Shown one piece after another: positions 16,737 to 26,680 of a stretch of 49,976 nt of DNA. Both the position numbers and the translations under genes were made by a program. Each line of letters opens with the position of its first letter. The stretch's first letter is position 1. The notes below the pieces were generated by a model. The model saw nothing but the letters and a program-made list of their open reading frames with translations. It did no database searches and was not told the DNA's origin. This DNA is from Arthrobacter sp. SW1 (GTDB taxonomy: Bacteria; Actinomycetota; Actinomycetes; Actinomycetales; Micrococcaceae). The stretch lies in the NCBI RefSeq assembly GCF_001766675.1, contig NZ_MJLT01000013.1, positions 1 through 49,976 on the forward strand, given 5' to 3'.

Positions 16737-19700
16737 CTACCCGTCCAGGCAGGCCGGGCCGAGGAGCACCTTCAAGTCGCCGAACAGCGCCGGATTCGGG
16801 TTCACCCGCAGGTGGATCGGCAGGGCCATGACCTCGATCTTGGTGTCGCCCTGCAGGTTGAGCCGGACCTCCGAATTTCCCCGGTGGTTTCCGAGGACGT
16901 CGCGCAGCTCGGTCACCACTGCCTCGGTGGCCTTGTACGTGGGCATGGTGATCACCAGCGGACCGTTCACGCCTTCGCTGAGATCCGGAACGGACAGTTC
17001 CATGCAGTTCAGGGTGACAGCGCCGTCGTCGCGCCTTTGGAGGCGACCCTTGACCACCACGATCAGGTCCTCGGCCAGCACTGAGGCAATCGGACCGTAG
17101 ACCTGGCCGAAGAACATGACCTCCATCGACGCCCCAAGGTCCTCGATCTCGGCCCGGGCGTAGGCGTTGCCGCTGGCTTTGGCGATCCGGCGGCTCAGCG
17201 AGGTGATCATGCCCGCAATGGTGACGATGGCGCCGTCGTGCGGGCCGTCTTCGGCGAGCAGCGCGGAAATCGGGTACTCCGCGTGCTGGCCGAGCACCCC
17301 TTCCAGGCCCTGCAGCGGATGGTCCGAGACGTAGAGGCCCAGCATGTCGCGTTCGAAAGCGAGCTTGTCCTTCTTTTCCCACTCCGGGAGGTCCGGAATC
17401 TCTGTGCTGAAGGAGGCTTCGGACTTCTCCTCGTCCAGGCCTGCGAACAGGTCGAACTGGCCGATCGCCTCATTGCGCTTGAGCGTGATCACCGAGTCGA
17501 TCGCTTCTTCGTGGATCATCGCCAGGGCACGGCGCGCGTGGCCAAGCGAGTCGAAGGCACCGGCCTTGATGAGCGATTCGATGGTCCGCTTGTTGCAGAC
17601 CACTGCGGGAACCTTCATGAGGAAGTCCGAGAACGATTCGAAGCGTCCCTGTTCCTGGCGCGCGGCCACCAGGGAGTCGACGACGTTGGCGCCGACGTTG
17701 CGGATGGCGCCCATGCCGAAGCGGATGTCGCTGCCCACCGGGGTGAAGGTCAGGGCCGATTCGTTGACGTCCGGCGGCAGCACGGTGATGCCCATGCGCC
17801 GGCATTCGTTGAGGTAGATGGCCGACTTGTCCTTGTCGTCGCCCACGCTGGTGAGCAGGGCGGCCATGTATTCGGGCGCGTAGTGCGCCTTCAGGTACGC
17901 GGTCCAGTAGGAAACCACGCCATAGGCGGCCGAGTGCGCTTTGTTGAAGGCGTAGTCGGAGAACGGAAGCAGGATGTCCCACAGGGTCTTCACGGCCTCG
18001 GCCGAGTACCCGTTGTCCAGCATGCCCTGCTGGAAGCCCGCGAACTGCTTGTCCAGCTCCTCCTTCTTCTTCTTGCCCATGGCACGGCGGAGGATGTCTG
18101 CCTGGCCAAGGGAGTACCCGGCCAGTTTCTGTGCCACGGCCATGACCTGTTCCTGATACACGATCAGGCCGAAGGTGCCGCCCAGGATGTCCTTGAGGGG
18201 CTCTTCCAGTTCCGGGTGGATCGGAACCACCGGCTGCACGCCGTTCTTGCGCAACGCGTAGTCGGTATGGGCGTTGGCGCCCATCGGACCCGGACGGTAC
18301 AGCGCGAGCACGGCCGAGATGTCTTCGAAGTTGTCAGGCTTCATGAGCTTGAGCAGCGAACGCATGGGGCCGCCGTCGAGCTGGAAAACGCCCAGGGTGT
18401 CGCCGCGGGCAAGCAGTTCGTAGGACTCGGCGTCGTCCAGTTCAAGGTGTTCAAGGTCGAGGTCGATGCCGCGGTTGCGCTTGATGTTCTCGATGGCGTC
18501 GGAAATGATCGTCAGGTTCCGCAGGCCGAGGAAGTCCATCTTGATCAGGCCGAGGCCTTCGCAGGTGGGGTAGTCGAACTGCGTGATGACCTGGCCGTCC
18601 TGGATGCGGCGCATGATCGGCACGACGTCGATGATCGGATCCGAGGACATGATGACGCCGGCGGCGTGTACGCCCCACTGGCGCTTCAGCCCTTCGAGGC
18701 CCAGGGCCGTTTCGAAGACCTTCGCGGCTTCAGGGTCGGTGGCCAGCAGTTCCCGGAACTCCCCGGCCTCGCCGTAGCGCTTCGCCTGGGGGTTCTGGAT
18801 ATCGGCAAGCGGGATGTCCTTGGCCATGACTGCGGGCGGCAGCGCCTTGGTGAGGGTCTCACCCATGCTGAAGGGATAGCCGAGCACGCGGGACGAGTCC
18901 TTGAGCGCCTGCTTGGTCTTGATGGTGCCGTAGGTGACGATCATCGCCACGCGTTCGTCGCCGTACTTCCGGGTGACATAGTCGATGACTTCCGGGCGGC
19001 GGCGATCATCGAAGTCGACGTCGAAGTCGGGCATGGACACACGGTCCGGGTTGAGGAAGCGTTCGAAGATCAGGCCGTGGCGCAGCGGGTCGAGGTCGGT
19101 GATGCGCAGGGCGTACGCCACCATGGAACCTGCACCCGAGCCACGGCCAGGGCCGACACGGATGCCGTTGTCCTTGGCCCAGTTGATGAAGTCGGCCACC
19201 ACCAGGAAGTAGCCCGGGAAGCCCATGGAGCTGATGATGCCGAGCTCATAATCGGCCTGCTTGCGGACGTCATCCGGGATTCCCTTGGGATAGCGGTAGT
19301 GCAGTCCCCGTTCGACTTCCTTGACCAGCCAGGAGTCCTCATTGTCCCCTGGCGGGCAGGGAAACTTGGGCATGTAGTTGTTGTGGGTGAAGGACACCTC
19401 GCACCGCTCGGCGATGGCGAGGGTGTTGTCGCAGGCGTCCGGCAGCTCACGGAAGAGCTCCCGCATCTCCCGGGGGGACTTCAGGTAGTAGCCGGTTCCG
19501 GAGAAGGCGAAGCGTGAGCCGCCCTGGTCGTAGCTGGGTTCAAGCAGCGTGGAGCCGGACTGGATGGCCAGCAGGGCCTCGTGCGCCTTCGCGTCGTGCT
19601 CGTGCGTGTAGTGGAGGTCGTTCGTGGCGACAAGCGGCAGGTCCAGGTCCTTGGCCAGGCGCAGGAGGTCTTCACGGATCCGGGTTTCGATCGACAGCCC

Positions 19701-20294
19701 GTGGTCCATCAGTTCGCAGTAGTAGTTCTCCTTGCCGAAGATGTCCCGGAATTCGGCGGCAGCCTCGACGGCCTCGCGGTACTGCCCCAGCCGCAGCCGG
19801 GTCTGGACCTCGCCGGAGGGGCAACCCGTCGTCGCGATCAGGCCCTCGGAGTAGGTATTCAGCAGCTCACGGTCCAGTCGGGGCCACTTGCCGAAGACCG
19901 AGTCCAGGGAGGCAATGGATGATGCCTTGAACAGGTTGCGCATGCCGGTGTTGTTGTAGCTGAGCAGCGTCATGTGGGTGTAGGCACCACCACCGGAGAC
20001 GTCGTCGCTGCGTTGGCTCTCGTCGCCCCAGCGGACGCGCTCCTTGTCGCCGCGGGCAGTACCCGGGGTGACGTAAGCCTCGACGCCGATGATCGGCTTC
20101 ACCCCGGCGTCCTTGGCCTTCTTCCAGAAGTCGTGCGCGCCGAACAGGTAGCCATGGTCCGTGATGGCCAGCGCCGGCATCTCAAGCCTGTTGGTTTCGG
20201 CGAACAACTCACCGAGCTTCGCCGCGCCGTCCAGCATCGAGTACTCGGTATGGGTGTGCAGGTGGACGAACGAGGCATTGCTGGAAGTCACCAC
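16737..20294 (-). CDS. dnaE: DNA polymerase III alpha subunit DnaE
   Basis: The replicative C-family polymerase. At 1185 residues it has the usual DnaE1 length. Domains in order: PHP domain at residues 10-90 (FVHLHTHTEYSMLDG and ITDHGYLFG, metal-binding His and Asp), palm domain with the catalytic MPDFDVDFDD at about residues 419-428, fingers with FLGLRNLTIISDAIENIK, the helix-hairpin-helix region around VCNKRTIESLIKAGAFDSLG, and an OB fold near residue 1025 (GAIVTIAGMITSLSRRI). The PHP metal ligands look intact, so proofreading activity by this domain is possible, as in mycobacteria. The gene stands alone, 47 bases downstream of the pseudouridine synthase gene on the same strand. Confidence 0.98.
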   Translation of the reverse strand: MVTSSNASFVHLHTHTEYSMLDGAAKLGELFAETNRLEMPALAITDHGYLFGAHDFWKKAKDAGVKPIIGVEAYVTPGTARGDKERVRWGDESQRSDDVSGGGAYTHMTLLSYNNTGMRNLFKASSIASLDSVFGKWPRLDRELLNTYSEGLIATTGCPSGEVQTRLRLGQYREAVEAAAEFRDIFGKENYYCELMDHGLSIETRIREDLLRLAKDLDLPLVATNDLHYTHEHDAKAHEALLAIQSGSTLLEPSYDQGGSRFAFSGTGYYLKSPREMRELFRELPDACDNTLAIAERCEVSFTHNNYMPKFPCPPGDNEDSWLVKEVERGLHYRYPKGIPDDVRKQADYELGIISSMGFPGYFLVVADFINWAKDNGIRVGPGRGSGAGSMVAYALRITDLDPLRHGLIFERFLNPDRVSMPDFDVDFDDRRRPEVIDYVTRKYGDERVAMIVTYGTIKTKQALKDSSRVLGYPFSMGETLTKALPPAVMAKDIPLADIQNPQAKRYGEAGEFRELLATDPEAAKVFETALGLEGLKRQWGVHAAGVIMSSDPIIDVVPIMRRIQDGQVITQFDYPTCEGLGLIKMDFLGLRNLTIISDAIENIKRNRGIDLDLEHLELDDAESYELLARGDTLGVFQLDGGPMRSLLKLMKPDNFEDISAVLALYRPGPMGANAHTDYALRKNGVQPVVPIHPELEEPLKDILGGTFGLIVYQEQVMAVAQKLAGYSLGQADILRRAMGKKKKEELDKQFAGFQQGMLDNGYSAEAVKTLWDILLPFSDYAFNKAHSAAYGVVSYWTAYLKAHYAPEYMAALLTSVGDDKDKSAIYLNECRRMGITVLPPDVNESALTFTPVGSDIRFGMGAIRNVGANVVDSLVAARQEQGRFESFSDFLMKVPAVVCNKRTIESLIKAGAFDSLGHARRALAMIHEEAIDSVITLKRNEAIGQFDLFAGLDEEKSEASFSTEIPDLPEWEKKDKLAFERDMLGLYVSDHPLQGLEGVLGQHAEYPISALLAEDGPHDGAIVTIAGMITSLSRRIAKASGNAYARAEIEDLGASMEVMFFGQVYGPIASVLAEDLIVVVKGRLQRRDDGAVTLNCMELSVPDLSEGVNGPLVITMPTYKATEAVVTELRDVLGNHRGNSEVRLNLQGDTKIEVMALPIHLRVNPNPALFGDLKVLLGPACLDG

Positions 20295-20341
20295 GACAGT
20301 CTACCGCCGGGCGGCCCGCGCAAGCCGCAACTGCGTGGAGC

Positions 20342-21268
20342 TCAGGCGTCGCCGCTGGCGAGCAGGTCCAGGGCGTACTGCAGGTCTGCCGGGTACCGGC
20401 TGGTGACCTCCACCCAGTCACCGCTGCGGGGGTGGTTGAAGCCGAGCTTGCGGGCGTGCAGCCACTGCCGGGTGAGGCCCAGGGTGGCGGCAAGGCGCGG
20501 ATCTGCGCCATAGGTGAGGTCTCCTGCGCAGGGGTGGCGCAGGGCCGAGAAATGGACGCGGATCTGGTGGGTCCGGCCGGTTTCCAGGTGTACTTCCACG
20601 AGGCTGGCCTTGCCGAAGGCTTCCAGCACTTCGTAATGGGTCACCGAGGGGCGCCCGTCTTCGATGACGGCGAAGCGCCAGTCGTGGCCGGGGTGGCGGC
20701 CGATCGGGGCGTCGATGGTTCCTTCGAGGGGTTCGGGCAGGCCCTGGACCACCGCATGGTAGACCTTGTCCACGGTCCGCTCCTTGAACGCCCGCTTGAG
20801 CACGGTGTAGGCGTGTTCGGTCTTGGCAACCACCATGACACCGGAAGTTCCGACGTCGAGGCGGTGCACGATGCCGGCGCGTTCCGCGGCACCCGAGGTG
20901 GAAATCCGGTACCCGGCGCCGGCGAGGCCGCCCACCACCGTGGGGCCGACCCAGCCGGGTGAGGGATGTGCCGCAACACCCACGGGCTTGTCGATGACGA
21001 CAAAGTCCTCATCGTCCAGCAGGATGTTCAGGCCTTCCACTACTTCCTCCACCACTTCCAAGGGATCCCGGCGTTCGGGAACGGTAACTGACAGGACGGA
21101 GCCGGCAGCCAGCTTGGCGGACTTGCCAAGGACTGCTCCCCCGGCGAGGACGTTCCCTTCCGCGAGCAGCACCGCGGCAGCCGAGCGTGAGATGTCCATG
21201 AGCTTGGCCAGGCCGGCATCGGCCCGCGCTCCTCCGAGCTCCTCAGGAACGAGGTACGTTTCAGGCAT
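20342..21268 (-). CDS. RluA family pseudouridine synthase
   Basis: Isomerises uridine in 23S rRNA. The 308-residue protein has an N-terminal S4 RNA-binding domain (residues 9-68, [20 protein letters not shown] onward). The catalytic domain contains [14 protein letters not shown] and the signature [17 protein letters not shown] with the catalytic Asp. Later motifs are [13 protein letters not shown] and [10 protein letters not shown]. The S4 domain and the place next to lspA suggest the RluD group, but the exact target uridines are not provable here. Its ATG lies inside the last codons of lspA with an 8-base overlap, so translation is coupled. Confidence 0.94.
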   Translation of the reverse strand: MPETYLVPEELGGARADAGLAKLMDISRSAAAVLLAEGNVLAGGAVLGKSAKLAAGSVLSVTVPERRDPLEVVEEVVEGLNILLDDEDFVVIDKPVGVAAHPSPGWVGPTVVGGLAGAGYRISTSGAAERAGIVHRLDVGTSGVMVVAKTEHAYTVLKRAFKERTVDKVYHAVVQGLPEPLEGTIDAPIGRHPGHDWRFAVIEDGRPSVTHYEVLEAFGKASLVEVHLETGRTHQIRVHFSALRHPCAGDLTYGADPRLAATLGLTRQWLHARKLGFNHPRSGDWVEVTSRYPADLQYALDLLASGDA

Positions 21269-21854
21269 CGCCGGATGCCTCCTGGTCAGGCTGCGCCGGC
21301 GTGGCGGGCGCCGCCTGCTGTTTGCTGCCGTCCATGCCGATTCCGCGCAGGGTCAGCAGGCAGATCACGACGACGGCACTCACCACGGCGGAATCAGCGA
21401 TGTTGAAGATGGCGAAGTTGGGCAGCTGGATGAAGTCCACGACGTGCCCCATCCCGAAGGAAGGCTCCCGGAAGAGGCGGTCGGTGAGATTGCCCAGGGC
21501 ACCGCCCAGGAGAAGGCCCAGCGCCAGTGCCCACCACGCCGAGCCGAGTTTGCGCAGTTGGAAGAAGATGGCCACGGAGACGCCGGCCATCACCAGGGTG
21601 AAGACCCAGGTGACGTTCTCGCCGATGGAGAAGGCCGCTCCGGAATTGCGGATGTAGTACCAGTGCAGCAGCGGCGGAAACACCGGGATCCGCTCACCTT
21701 CCACCATGGTGGCGGTGACCCAGAGTTTGGTCAGCTGGTCAAAGGCGTAGGCAAACGCCGCAAAGCCGGCAAAGAGCCAGAGCAGGCCGGGGCGCGGAGT
21801 CCGGCGGGGGGTGCGGGCCGGCTCCGTGGTGCCGCTGTTGTGTTCGTCGCTCAT
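21261..21854 (-). CDS. lspA: Lipoprotein signal peptidase LspA
   Basis: Signal peptidase II, an integral membrane aspartic protease that cleaves lipoprotein signal peptides. The 197-residue protein has four membrane segments and both catalytic aspartates, in [13 protein letters not shown] and [12 protein letters not shown]. Further family motifs are IRNSGAAFS and VVDFIQLPN. The first 25 residues and the last 25 ([19 protein letters not shown]) are hydrophilic extensions beyond the core. A lipoprotein substrate candidate occurs in this window at 43823. It is co-transcribed with the downstream pseudouridine synthase gene. Confidence 0.97.
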   Translation of the reverse strand: MSDEHNSGTTEPARTPRRTPRPGLLWLFAGFAAFAYAFDQLTKLWVTATMVEGERIPVFPPLLHWYYIRNSGAAFSIGENVTWVFTLVMAGVSVAIFFQLRKLGSAWWALALGLLLGGALGNLTDRLFREPSFGMGHVVDFIQLPNFAIFNIADSAVVSAVVVICLLTLRGIGMDGSKQQAAPATPAQPDQEASGDA

Positions 21855-21900
21855 AGTGCTTTCATCCGGGGTTGGCCGTGGGTGCGCTGCGCTTAACAGC

Positions 21901-21939
21901 GAAAGCCGGTGGCCGAGGAGTCCTCAGCCACCGGCTTTC
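21901..21939 (-). terminator. Terminator after wag31
   Basis: GAAAGCCGGTGGC (21901-21913) pairs perfectly with 21927-21939, and the inner GAGGA/TCCTC pairs as well. In the minus direction the stem ends with CGGCTTTCGCTGTT, a modest T-rich tail. It separates wag31 from lspA. Confidence 0.8.
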
Positions 21940-21950
21940 AGAATACTTGC

Positions 21951-22685
21951 TTAGACCTCAGCCGCAGCTTCGCCGACCTCGGGCGCGGCAACGGAACCAC
22001 GGGCGTCCAGGTCGCGCAGCTGGCCTTCGATGTAGGCCTTCAGGCGGGAGCGGTAGTCGCGCTCGAAGCCACGGAGCTGCTCAACCTTGCGCTCAAGGAC
22101 GGAACGCTGCTGCTCCAGGGCGCCGAGGATCTTGCGGGACTTTTCCTGGGCGTCATTGACGAGGGTGGAAGCTTCGATCTGCGCCTCGGCGATGATCTTT
22201 TCCTTCTGCTGTTCACCGTCTGCAACGTGCTTGTCGTGCATCTGCTGGGCCATGGCGAGCAGGCCTGCGGCGGACTCGGCAGAGGGCGACGCAACGGCGG
22301 GAGCCGGGGTGGCGGCAGCAGGGGCGGGAGCCAGCGCGGCGGCCTCGGCAGCCTGGGCTTTCTTCTTGGCCTCTGCTTCCTCGGCGGCCTTGGCCTCGGC
22401 TTCAGCCTTGGCTTCCGCTTCGGCCTTTGCCTTGGCTTCTGCGTCCTTGTCGGCCTTGACGGGCGCAGGGACCTTTTCGACAACGGGTGCCGGCGCGGCG
22501 TTGGCGGCAGCAGGGGTGCCGGCCTCGGCGAGCTTCTTGCGGAGCTCGTCGTTCTCCTGGTTCAGGCGGCGCAGTTCGACGACGATCTCATCAAGGAAAT
22601 CATCGACCTCGTCCTGGTCGTAGCCTTCACGGAACTTGGTCGGCTGAAAGCGCTTGTTGACAACGTCTTCTGGCGTCAAAGCCAT
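21951..22685 (-). CDS. wag31: DivIVA/Wag31 polar growth protein
   Basis: Coiled-coil scaffold that marks negatively curved membrane at poles and septa and directs wall synthesis in actinobacteria. The 244-residue protein begins MALTPEDVVNKRFQPTKFREGYDQDEVDDFLDEI, the conserved membrane-binding N domain. A first coil is followed by an Ala/Glu/Lys-rich repetitive linker (about residues 70-125, with runs of AEAKA-type repeats) and an Ala/Pro-rich stretch. The second coil follows (about residues 145-230). It is the last gene of the dcw region and has its own promoter at 22748-22775. In mycobacteria this protein is phosphorylated by PASTA kinases; a kinase of that class lies at 47526. Confidence 0.96.
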   Translation of the reverse strand: MALTPEDVVNKRFQPTKFREGYDQDEVDDFLDEIVVELRRLNQENDELRKKLAEAGTPAAANAAPAPVVEKVPAPVKADKDAEAKAKAEAEAKAEAEAKAAEEAEAKKKAQAAEAAALAPAPAAATPAPAVASPSAESAAGLLAMAQQMHDKHVADGEQQKEKIIAEAQIEASTLVNDAQEKSRKILGALEQQRSVLERKVEQLRGFERDYRSRLKAYIEGQLRDLDARGSVAAPEVGEAAAEV

Positions 22686-22747
22686 CTGGTCACCTCGTTG
22701 GTCTAGTTAGTCAGGAGGCCTTCCGGCCGTTCAAAAACTACGGTACC

Positions 22748-22775
22748 TAAATATCATCTGATTCCCCCAATTCAA
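22748..22775 (-). promoter_or_regulatory. Predicted wag31 promoter
   Basis: On the minus strand TTGAAT (22770-22775) and TATTTA (22748-22753) are separated by 16 bp, close to the housekeeping sigma consensus. The start codon of wag31 is 62 bases downstream of the -10 element. The gap of 163 bases before yggT supports a separate transcription start. Confidence 0.6.
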
Positions 22776-22848
22776 CACCCTTTGGCATTAATCACGGGAA
22801 CCGGGGCCGGACCGCCGTAGCGGCCGGCTCCCTGTACTACAAAGAAAG

Positions 22849-23136
22849 CTACACCAGCGCCCAGGTGAATCCCATCGCAATGACCACCACGATGAAGACA
22901 ATCAGGAACGCCAGGTCAAGGGAGATTCCGCCGAGCTGGAGGGGCGGAACGAGGCGGCGGACACGCTTGATGGGCGGATCGGTGACCGAGTAGACCACGT
23001 GGGCGGCCACGAGGGCTGCGCCGCGCGGACGCCACTGGCGGGCGAACATCTGCACCAGGTCGAAGACGATCCGGATAATGAGCGCGATCTGGAACAACAG
23101 CAGTGCGATGTAAATAAGGCCAAAAACAATGCCCAC
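22849..23136 (-). CDS. YggT family membrane protein
   Basis: A 95-residue protein with two membrane segments: residues 2-28 (GIVFGLIYIALLLFQIALIIRIVF) and 70-92 (LDLAFLIVFIVVVIAMGFTWA). Between them lies the conserved loop YSVTDPPIKRVRRLVPPLQLGGISLDLA, the YggT signature T-D-P-x-[IL]-x-x-x-R-x-x-[IV]-P. It lies between sepF and wag31, the normal actinobacterial order. Members have been linked to division, membrane homeostasis or osmotic tolerance, but the molecular role is unclear. Confidence 0.92.
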   Translation of the reverse strand: MGIVFGLIYIALLLFQIALIIRIVFDLVQMFARQWRPRGAALVAAHVVYSVTDPPIKRVRRLVPPLQLGGISLDLAFLIVFIVVVIAMGFTWALV

Positions 23137-23185
23137 GGCTTAGCTCAGTTCTCCTCGATCGCGGCTGACGTTCTTCTATTCCAAC

Positions 23186-23220
23186 ACAGATGCCAGGCAG
23201 TAGGCCTGCCTGGCATCTGT
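23186..23220 (-). terminator. Hairpin between sepF and yggT
   Basis: ACAGATGCCAGGCAG (23186-23200) is perfectly complementary to 23206-23220 with a 5-nt loop. The tail on the minus strand is GTTGG, so T enrichment is poor. It probably marks the end of the ftsZ-pgeF-sepF transcript, although read-through into yggT is possible. Confidence 0.6.
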
Positions 23221-23237
23221 CAAAAGCTGTTTTGAGC

Positions 23238-23771
23238 CTAGCTCTGGTTGAAGAACGAGGCCTGGCCTTCGCTGGCCTTCTTGTCGTCACCCAGGACTTC
23301 GACGTAGGACGGAGAGAGCAGGAACACCTTGTTGGTGACCCGTTCGATGCTGCCGTGCAGGCCGAAAACAAGGCCGGCGGAGAAGTCCACCAGGCGCTTG
23401 GCATCCGCTTCGCCCATGTCAGTGACGTTCATGATCACCGGAATGCCGTCCCGGAAGCTCTCGCCGATGACCTTGGCATCGTTGTAGGAGCGGGGGTGGA
23501 TCGTGGTGATCTGACGCAGTCCGGAGCTGTCTTCGCGGCTCGATGCCGCACGCTTGATGGGTGTCACGGGGGCGCGGTATTCCTCTTCGGCGGCGGCTTG
23601 GGGTACTTCACGGACGGCTTCACGCACCGGGGCAGGGGCGCGGCGTTCCTCCGGCTCGGCAGCGGCGGCGCGTTCCTCTTCCCGCTGCGGCAGGTGGTGC
23701 TCAGACTCGTAGTGCTCATCGCCGTCGGCGAGCCCAAGATAAACCATTGTCTTGCGCAGTGCGCCAGCCAT
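23238..23771 (-). CDS. sepF: Cell division protein SepF
   Basis: Membrane-binding partner that anchors FtsZ to the membrane in actinobacteria, which lack FtsA. The 177-residue protein begins [18 protein letters not shown], an amphipathic membrane-binding helix. An acidic/Pro-rich linker of about 70 residues follows, then the SepF core ([27 protein letters not shown] and [17 protein letters not shown]). The core dimerises and binds the FtsZ C-terminal tail, which is present in the FtsZ of this window. The start ATG at 23771 gives the conserved N terminus. It lies 98 bases downstream of the YggS-type gene. Confidence 0.96.
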   Translation of the reverse strand: MAGALRKTMVYLGLADGDEHYESEHHLPQREEERAAAAEPEERRAPAPVREAVREVPQAAAEEEYRAPVTPIKRAASSREDSSGLRQITTIHPRSYNDAKVIGESFRDGIPVIMNVTDMGEADAKRLVDFSAGLVFGLHGSIERVTNKVFLLSPSYVEVLGDDKKASEGQASFFNQS

Positions 23772-23869
23772 GCTGGACTCCAATCGTGTCTGCTGTGGCG
23801 GGCCGCCCGTGACTTGACATGGATGCCTTGACATGGATGCGCAGGCCCGTCGCTTCCAATACTTTGACG

Positions 23870-24583
23870 CTACCCCACGGGTGGCCGGGAACCGAGGATA
23901 TCGGAGCCAATCCGCAGGTGTGTCGCCCCGTACCGGACGGCGGCTTCCAGGTCCTGGCTCATGCCGGCGGAAATCGCGACGGCGGCGGGATGGTTCCTGC
24001 GCAACGCCGCCGAAATTCCGGCCAGCTTGTCGAACGCGTCTTCGGGGCGGGCGCCAAGCGGCGCCACGGCCATCACCCCGGCGAGCCGCAGCCCGGCGGA
24101 ACCCGCGATGCTGTCGGCGAGCCGTTCGACGTCGGCGGGGGCGGCACCGCCGCGGTGCTCTCCGGCGTCGTCGTCGAGGCTGACCTGGATAAGGCACTCA
24201 AGGTCGGCGCGGCCGTTGTCATCCTTGGCACGCAACATCGCTTTGGCAAGGGCCTCAGCCAACTGCGGCCGGTCGACGGATTGCACAGAATGCGCGTACT
24301 TCACCACGGACTTGGCTTTGTTGCTCTGCAACTGGCCGATGAAGTGCCACCGCAGGCCAAGCTGCGCCAGGCTTGCAGCTTTGGCGGAGGCTTCCTGGTC
24401 ACGGTTCTCCCCCACGTCACGGATCCCAAGCGCCGCCAGCCGTTCGACGTCGGCGGCCGGATGGAACTTGGTGACGACGATGAGTTCCGGTTCCTCCGCC
24501 CGGCCGGCCGCACGGGTGGCGGCAGTGATCCGTGAACGGACGGCCGACAGCCGCTCCTGGAGTTGGAGTGCCCGTTCGTCCAT
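23870..24583 (-). CDS. YggS family PLP homeostasis protein
   Basis: A pyridoxal-phosphate-binding protein of the YggS/PLPBP family that helps control vitamin B6 and amino acid pools; it has no proven catalytic activity. The single-domain TIM barrel shows the PLP-binding Lys in LIVVTKFHP, then [21 protein letters not shown], the phosphate-binding [12 protein letters not shown], and [11 protein letters not shown] at the end. The ATG at 24583 (MDERALQLQ) is preceded by GGGAAGG and gives 237 residues, the family length. An ATG at 24640 would overlap the pgeF stop by 8 bases and add 19 Gly-rich residues. Position between pgeF and sepF is conserved in actinobacteria. Confidence 0.93.
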   Translation of the reverse strand: MDERALQLQERLSAVRSRITAATRAAGRAEEPELIVVTKFHPAADVERLAALGIRDVGENRDQEASAKAASLAQLGLRWHFIGQLQSNKAKSVVKYAHSVQSVDRPQLAEALAKAMLRAKDDNGRADLECLIQVSLDDDAGEHRGGAAPADVERLADSIAGSAGLRLAGVMAVAPLGARPEDAFDKLAGISAALRRNHPAAVAISAGMSQDLEAAVRYGATHLRIGSDILGSRPPVG

Positions 24584-24632
24584 GTCGCCTTCCCGGCCGG
24601 CACCCGGAGCGCCGGTCCTTCCCGAATCCGGC

Positions 24633-25322
24633 TCAGTCATGAGTCCAGATCAATCCGGCAAAGCGGCCGGTCTGCTGCTGGCGCCGGTAGGAAAACAGCG
24701 CCTCGGTGTCCTTGGTGCATCCGCCGGAATATTCAACGGGGACGCCAAGTGCTCCCAGTTGTGCCCGGACCCCTGCCGGCAGGTCCAGTGCCGGCGTTCC
24801 CCACGACGTTTCCGCCCATGTTGCGGGGACGGTTGCGGCGACGTCGGCGCGGAGCGCTTCGGGGACTTCGTAGCATTTGCCGCAGATGGACGGGCCGATC
24901 CAGGCGGCAATGTCCTGGGCTCCGCGTTCCCGCATTTCGGCGACAACCGCCGGGACGACGCCGGACGCGACGCCCGGCCGGCCGGCGTGGGCGACGCCGA
25001 GGACCGGACCCGCGGCGCCGTCACCGGCGAGCACCACCGGGACGCAATCGGCCACCATCACGGCAAGGGGCTGCCCGGTGGAGACCATGGCGTCCGCGGT
25101 CGGCGCTTCAGCGGTACCGTCGATGAAGGCCACGGCGTTGCCGTGCACCTGGGACATGTACTGGAAGCTCCGGCCGCCGAGCCCCGACGCTGTCTCCAGC
25201 CGGGCCCGGCGGGCCATGACGTCCCCCGCATCGTCTCCGACGTGCAGGGCGAGGTTGCCGGCGTCGGTATCCGTAAAGGCCACCGTCACTCCCGGCCGGA
25301 CCTCCTCACGCCACCAAAACAC
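24633..25322 (-). CDS. pgeF: Peptidoglycan editing factor / YfiH-LACC1 family protein
   Basis: A 229-residue protein of the YfiH family, known as multicopper-type polyphenol oxidase in older annotation. E. coli YfiH removes wrongly inserted L-serine from peptidoglycan precursors, and LACC1-type members act on purine nucleosides. The zinc-binding residues are visible in SQVHGNAVAF, VADCVPVVLAG and GVAHAGRPGVASG. A further Cys pair is found in GPSICGKCYEV, and the end contains GGCTKDTEALFSYRR. Start is GTG at 25322, with GGGAG upstream. It lies 18 bases downstream of ftsZ and is presumably translated from the same mRNA, which fits a role in wall precursor quality control. Confidence 0.92.
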   Translation of the reverse strand: MFWWREEVRPGVTVAFTDTDAGNLALHVGDDAGDVMARRARLETASGLGGRSFQYMSQVHGNAVAFIDGTAEAPTADAMVSTGQPLAVMVADCVPVVLAGDGAAGPVLGVAHAGRPGVASGVVPAVVAEMRERGAQDIAAWIGPSICGKCYEVPEALRADVAATVPATWAETSWGTPALDLPAGVRAQLGALGVPVEYSGGCTKDTEALFSYRRQQQTGRFAGLIWTHD

Positions 25323-25340
25323 TGCTGACCGGCTCCCGGG

Positions 25341-26582
25341 TTACTTCAGGAAGTCGGGCACGTCGAGGTCATCGGCGCGGCCGCCGGAGAGCTCGGGTTC
25401 CACGACTGCGGGAAGTTCGACGTCGAAGCCGGAGTCCGCGGGCAGGGCAGCCGGGCGCTGCTGGCCCCAGTTGCTCAGTCCGGAGCTGGCGACGCCTGCC
25501 GGCACGTGCTGCGGAGCCTGGTAGGCCGGCGCCGCGGCAGGAGCGGCGGGACGCTCGGGCGCGGCCGGAGCCTGCTGGGCGGCCGGCTGGGCAGCGGACT
25601 GCGCGGCAGGCTGGTTCATGGACGGCGACGTGGCCTTGACGTCGTCGAAGCCGGCGGCAATGACCGTGACGCGGGCTTCGTCACCGAGGGCGTCGTCAAT
25701 GACGGCACCGAAAATGATGTTGGCCTCGGGGTGGGCCACCTCCTGGACCAGCCGGGCAGCTTCGTTGATTTCGAAGAGGCCGAGGTCCGAACCGCCCTGG
25801 ATGGAGAGCAGCACGCCGTGGGCGCCGTCGATCGAAGCTTCGAGCAGCGGGGAGGCGATGGCGAGTTCGGCAGCCTTGACGGCCCGGTCTTCGCCACGAG
25901 CCGAGCCGATGCCCATGAGGGCGGAACCGGCGCCCTGCATGACCGACTTGACGTCGGCAAAGTCGAGGTTGATCAGGCCAGGGGTGGTGATGAGGTCGGT
26001 GATGCCCTGGACACCGGAGAGCAGCACCTGGTCGGCGGAGCGGAAGGCGTCGAGGACGGAGACGTTCCGGTCGCTGATGGAGAGGAGCCGGTCGTTGGGG
26101 ATGACGATCAGCGTGTCGACTTCGTCGCGCAGGGCGTCAATGCCGTTCTCGGCGGAGTTGGCGCGGCGGCGGCCCTCGAAGGTGAAGGGGCGGGTCACGA
26201 CGCCGATCGTCAGCGCACCCAGCGAACGGGCAATGCGGGCAACGACGGGGGCGCCGCCGGTGCCCGTGCCGCCGCCTTCGCCGGCGGTGACGAAGACCAT
26301 GTCTGCGCCACGCAGCACTTCTTCGATCTCATCGGCGTGGTCCTCGGCGGCCTGGCGTCCGACGTCGGGGTTGGCACCCGCGCCGAGGCCGCGGGTGAGT
26401 TCGCGTCCGACGTCGAGCTTGACGTCGGCGTCGCTCATGAGGAGCGCCTGCGCGTCGGTGTTGATGGCGATGAACTCGACACCCCGAAGGCCGACTTCGA
26501 TCATCCGGTTGACGGCGTTCACGCCACCGCCGCCGATGCCGACGACCTTGATGACGGCCAAGTAATTCTGCGGTGCTGCCAC
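25341..26582 (-). CDS. ftsZ: Cell division protein FtsZ
   Basis: Tubulin-like GTPase that forms the division ring. From the GTG at 26582 (AAGGGG upstream) the protein has 413 residues, starting [20 protein letters not shown]. Motifs: the nucleotide-binding [14 protein letters not shown], the tubulin signature [13 protein letters not shown], and the T7 loop with [11 protein letters not shown]. After the core (about residue 315) comes a linker of about 85 residues rich in Gln, Ala and Pro. The conserved C-terminal peptide [10 protein letters not shown] is the expected docking site for SepF. An upstream promoter with a consensus -35 element and the 239-base gap after ftsQ indicate strong independent transcription. 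Confidence 0.98.
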   Translation of the reverse strand: MAAPQNYLAVIKVVGIGGGGVNAVNRMIEVGLRGVEFIAINTDAQALLMSDADVKLDVGRELTRGLGAGANPDVGRQAAEDHADEIEEVLRGADMVFVTAGEGGGTGTGGAPVVARIARSLGALTIGVVTRPFTFEGRRRANSAENGIDALRDEVDTLIVIPNDRLLSISDRNVSVLDAFRSADQVLLSGVQGITDLITTPGLINLDFADVKSVMQGAGSALMGIGSARGEDRAVKAAELAIASPLLEASIDGAHGVLLSIQGGSDLGLFEINEAARLVQEVAHPEANIIFGAVIDDALGDEARVTVIAAGFDDVKATSPSMNQPAAQSAAQPAAQQAPAAPERPAAPAAAPAYQAPQHVPAGVASSGLSNWGQQRPAALPADSGFDVELPAVVEPELSGGRADDLDVPDFLK

Positions 26583-26651
26583 GTTTCGTGCCCCTTGCTT
26601 GTGTCCTATAGCGAAACTGATCGAGTCCAACTTGAATCCTTGGACCTTAAC

Positions 26652-26680
26652 CCTCTAGTTGAAGGTTATAGTTATGTCAA
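26652..26680 (-). promoter_or_regulatory. Predicted ftsZ promoter
   Basis: On the minus strand a perfect TTGACA (26675-26680) and TAGAGG (26652-26657) are 17 bp apart. The -35 lies inside an imperfect inverted repeat GTTA-N7-TAAC (26671-26685). The predicted start of transcription lies about 65 bases before the ftsZ GTG codon. Confidence 0.65.

Noticed and set aside
17238..19517. A 759-codon open frame antisense to dnaE
   Set aside because: It is a GC-driven shadow of the dnaE frame; no start context, domains or motifs are present, and dnaE is unambiguous.
22808..22830. A terminator after yggT
   Set aside because: GCCGGACCGC and GCGGCCGGC can pair, but with a bulge and without a T tract on the minus strand, so support is too weak.
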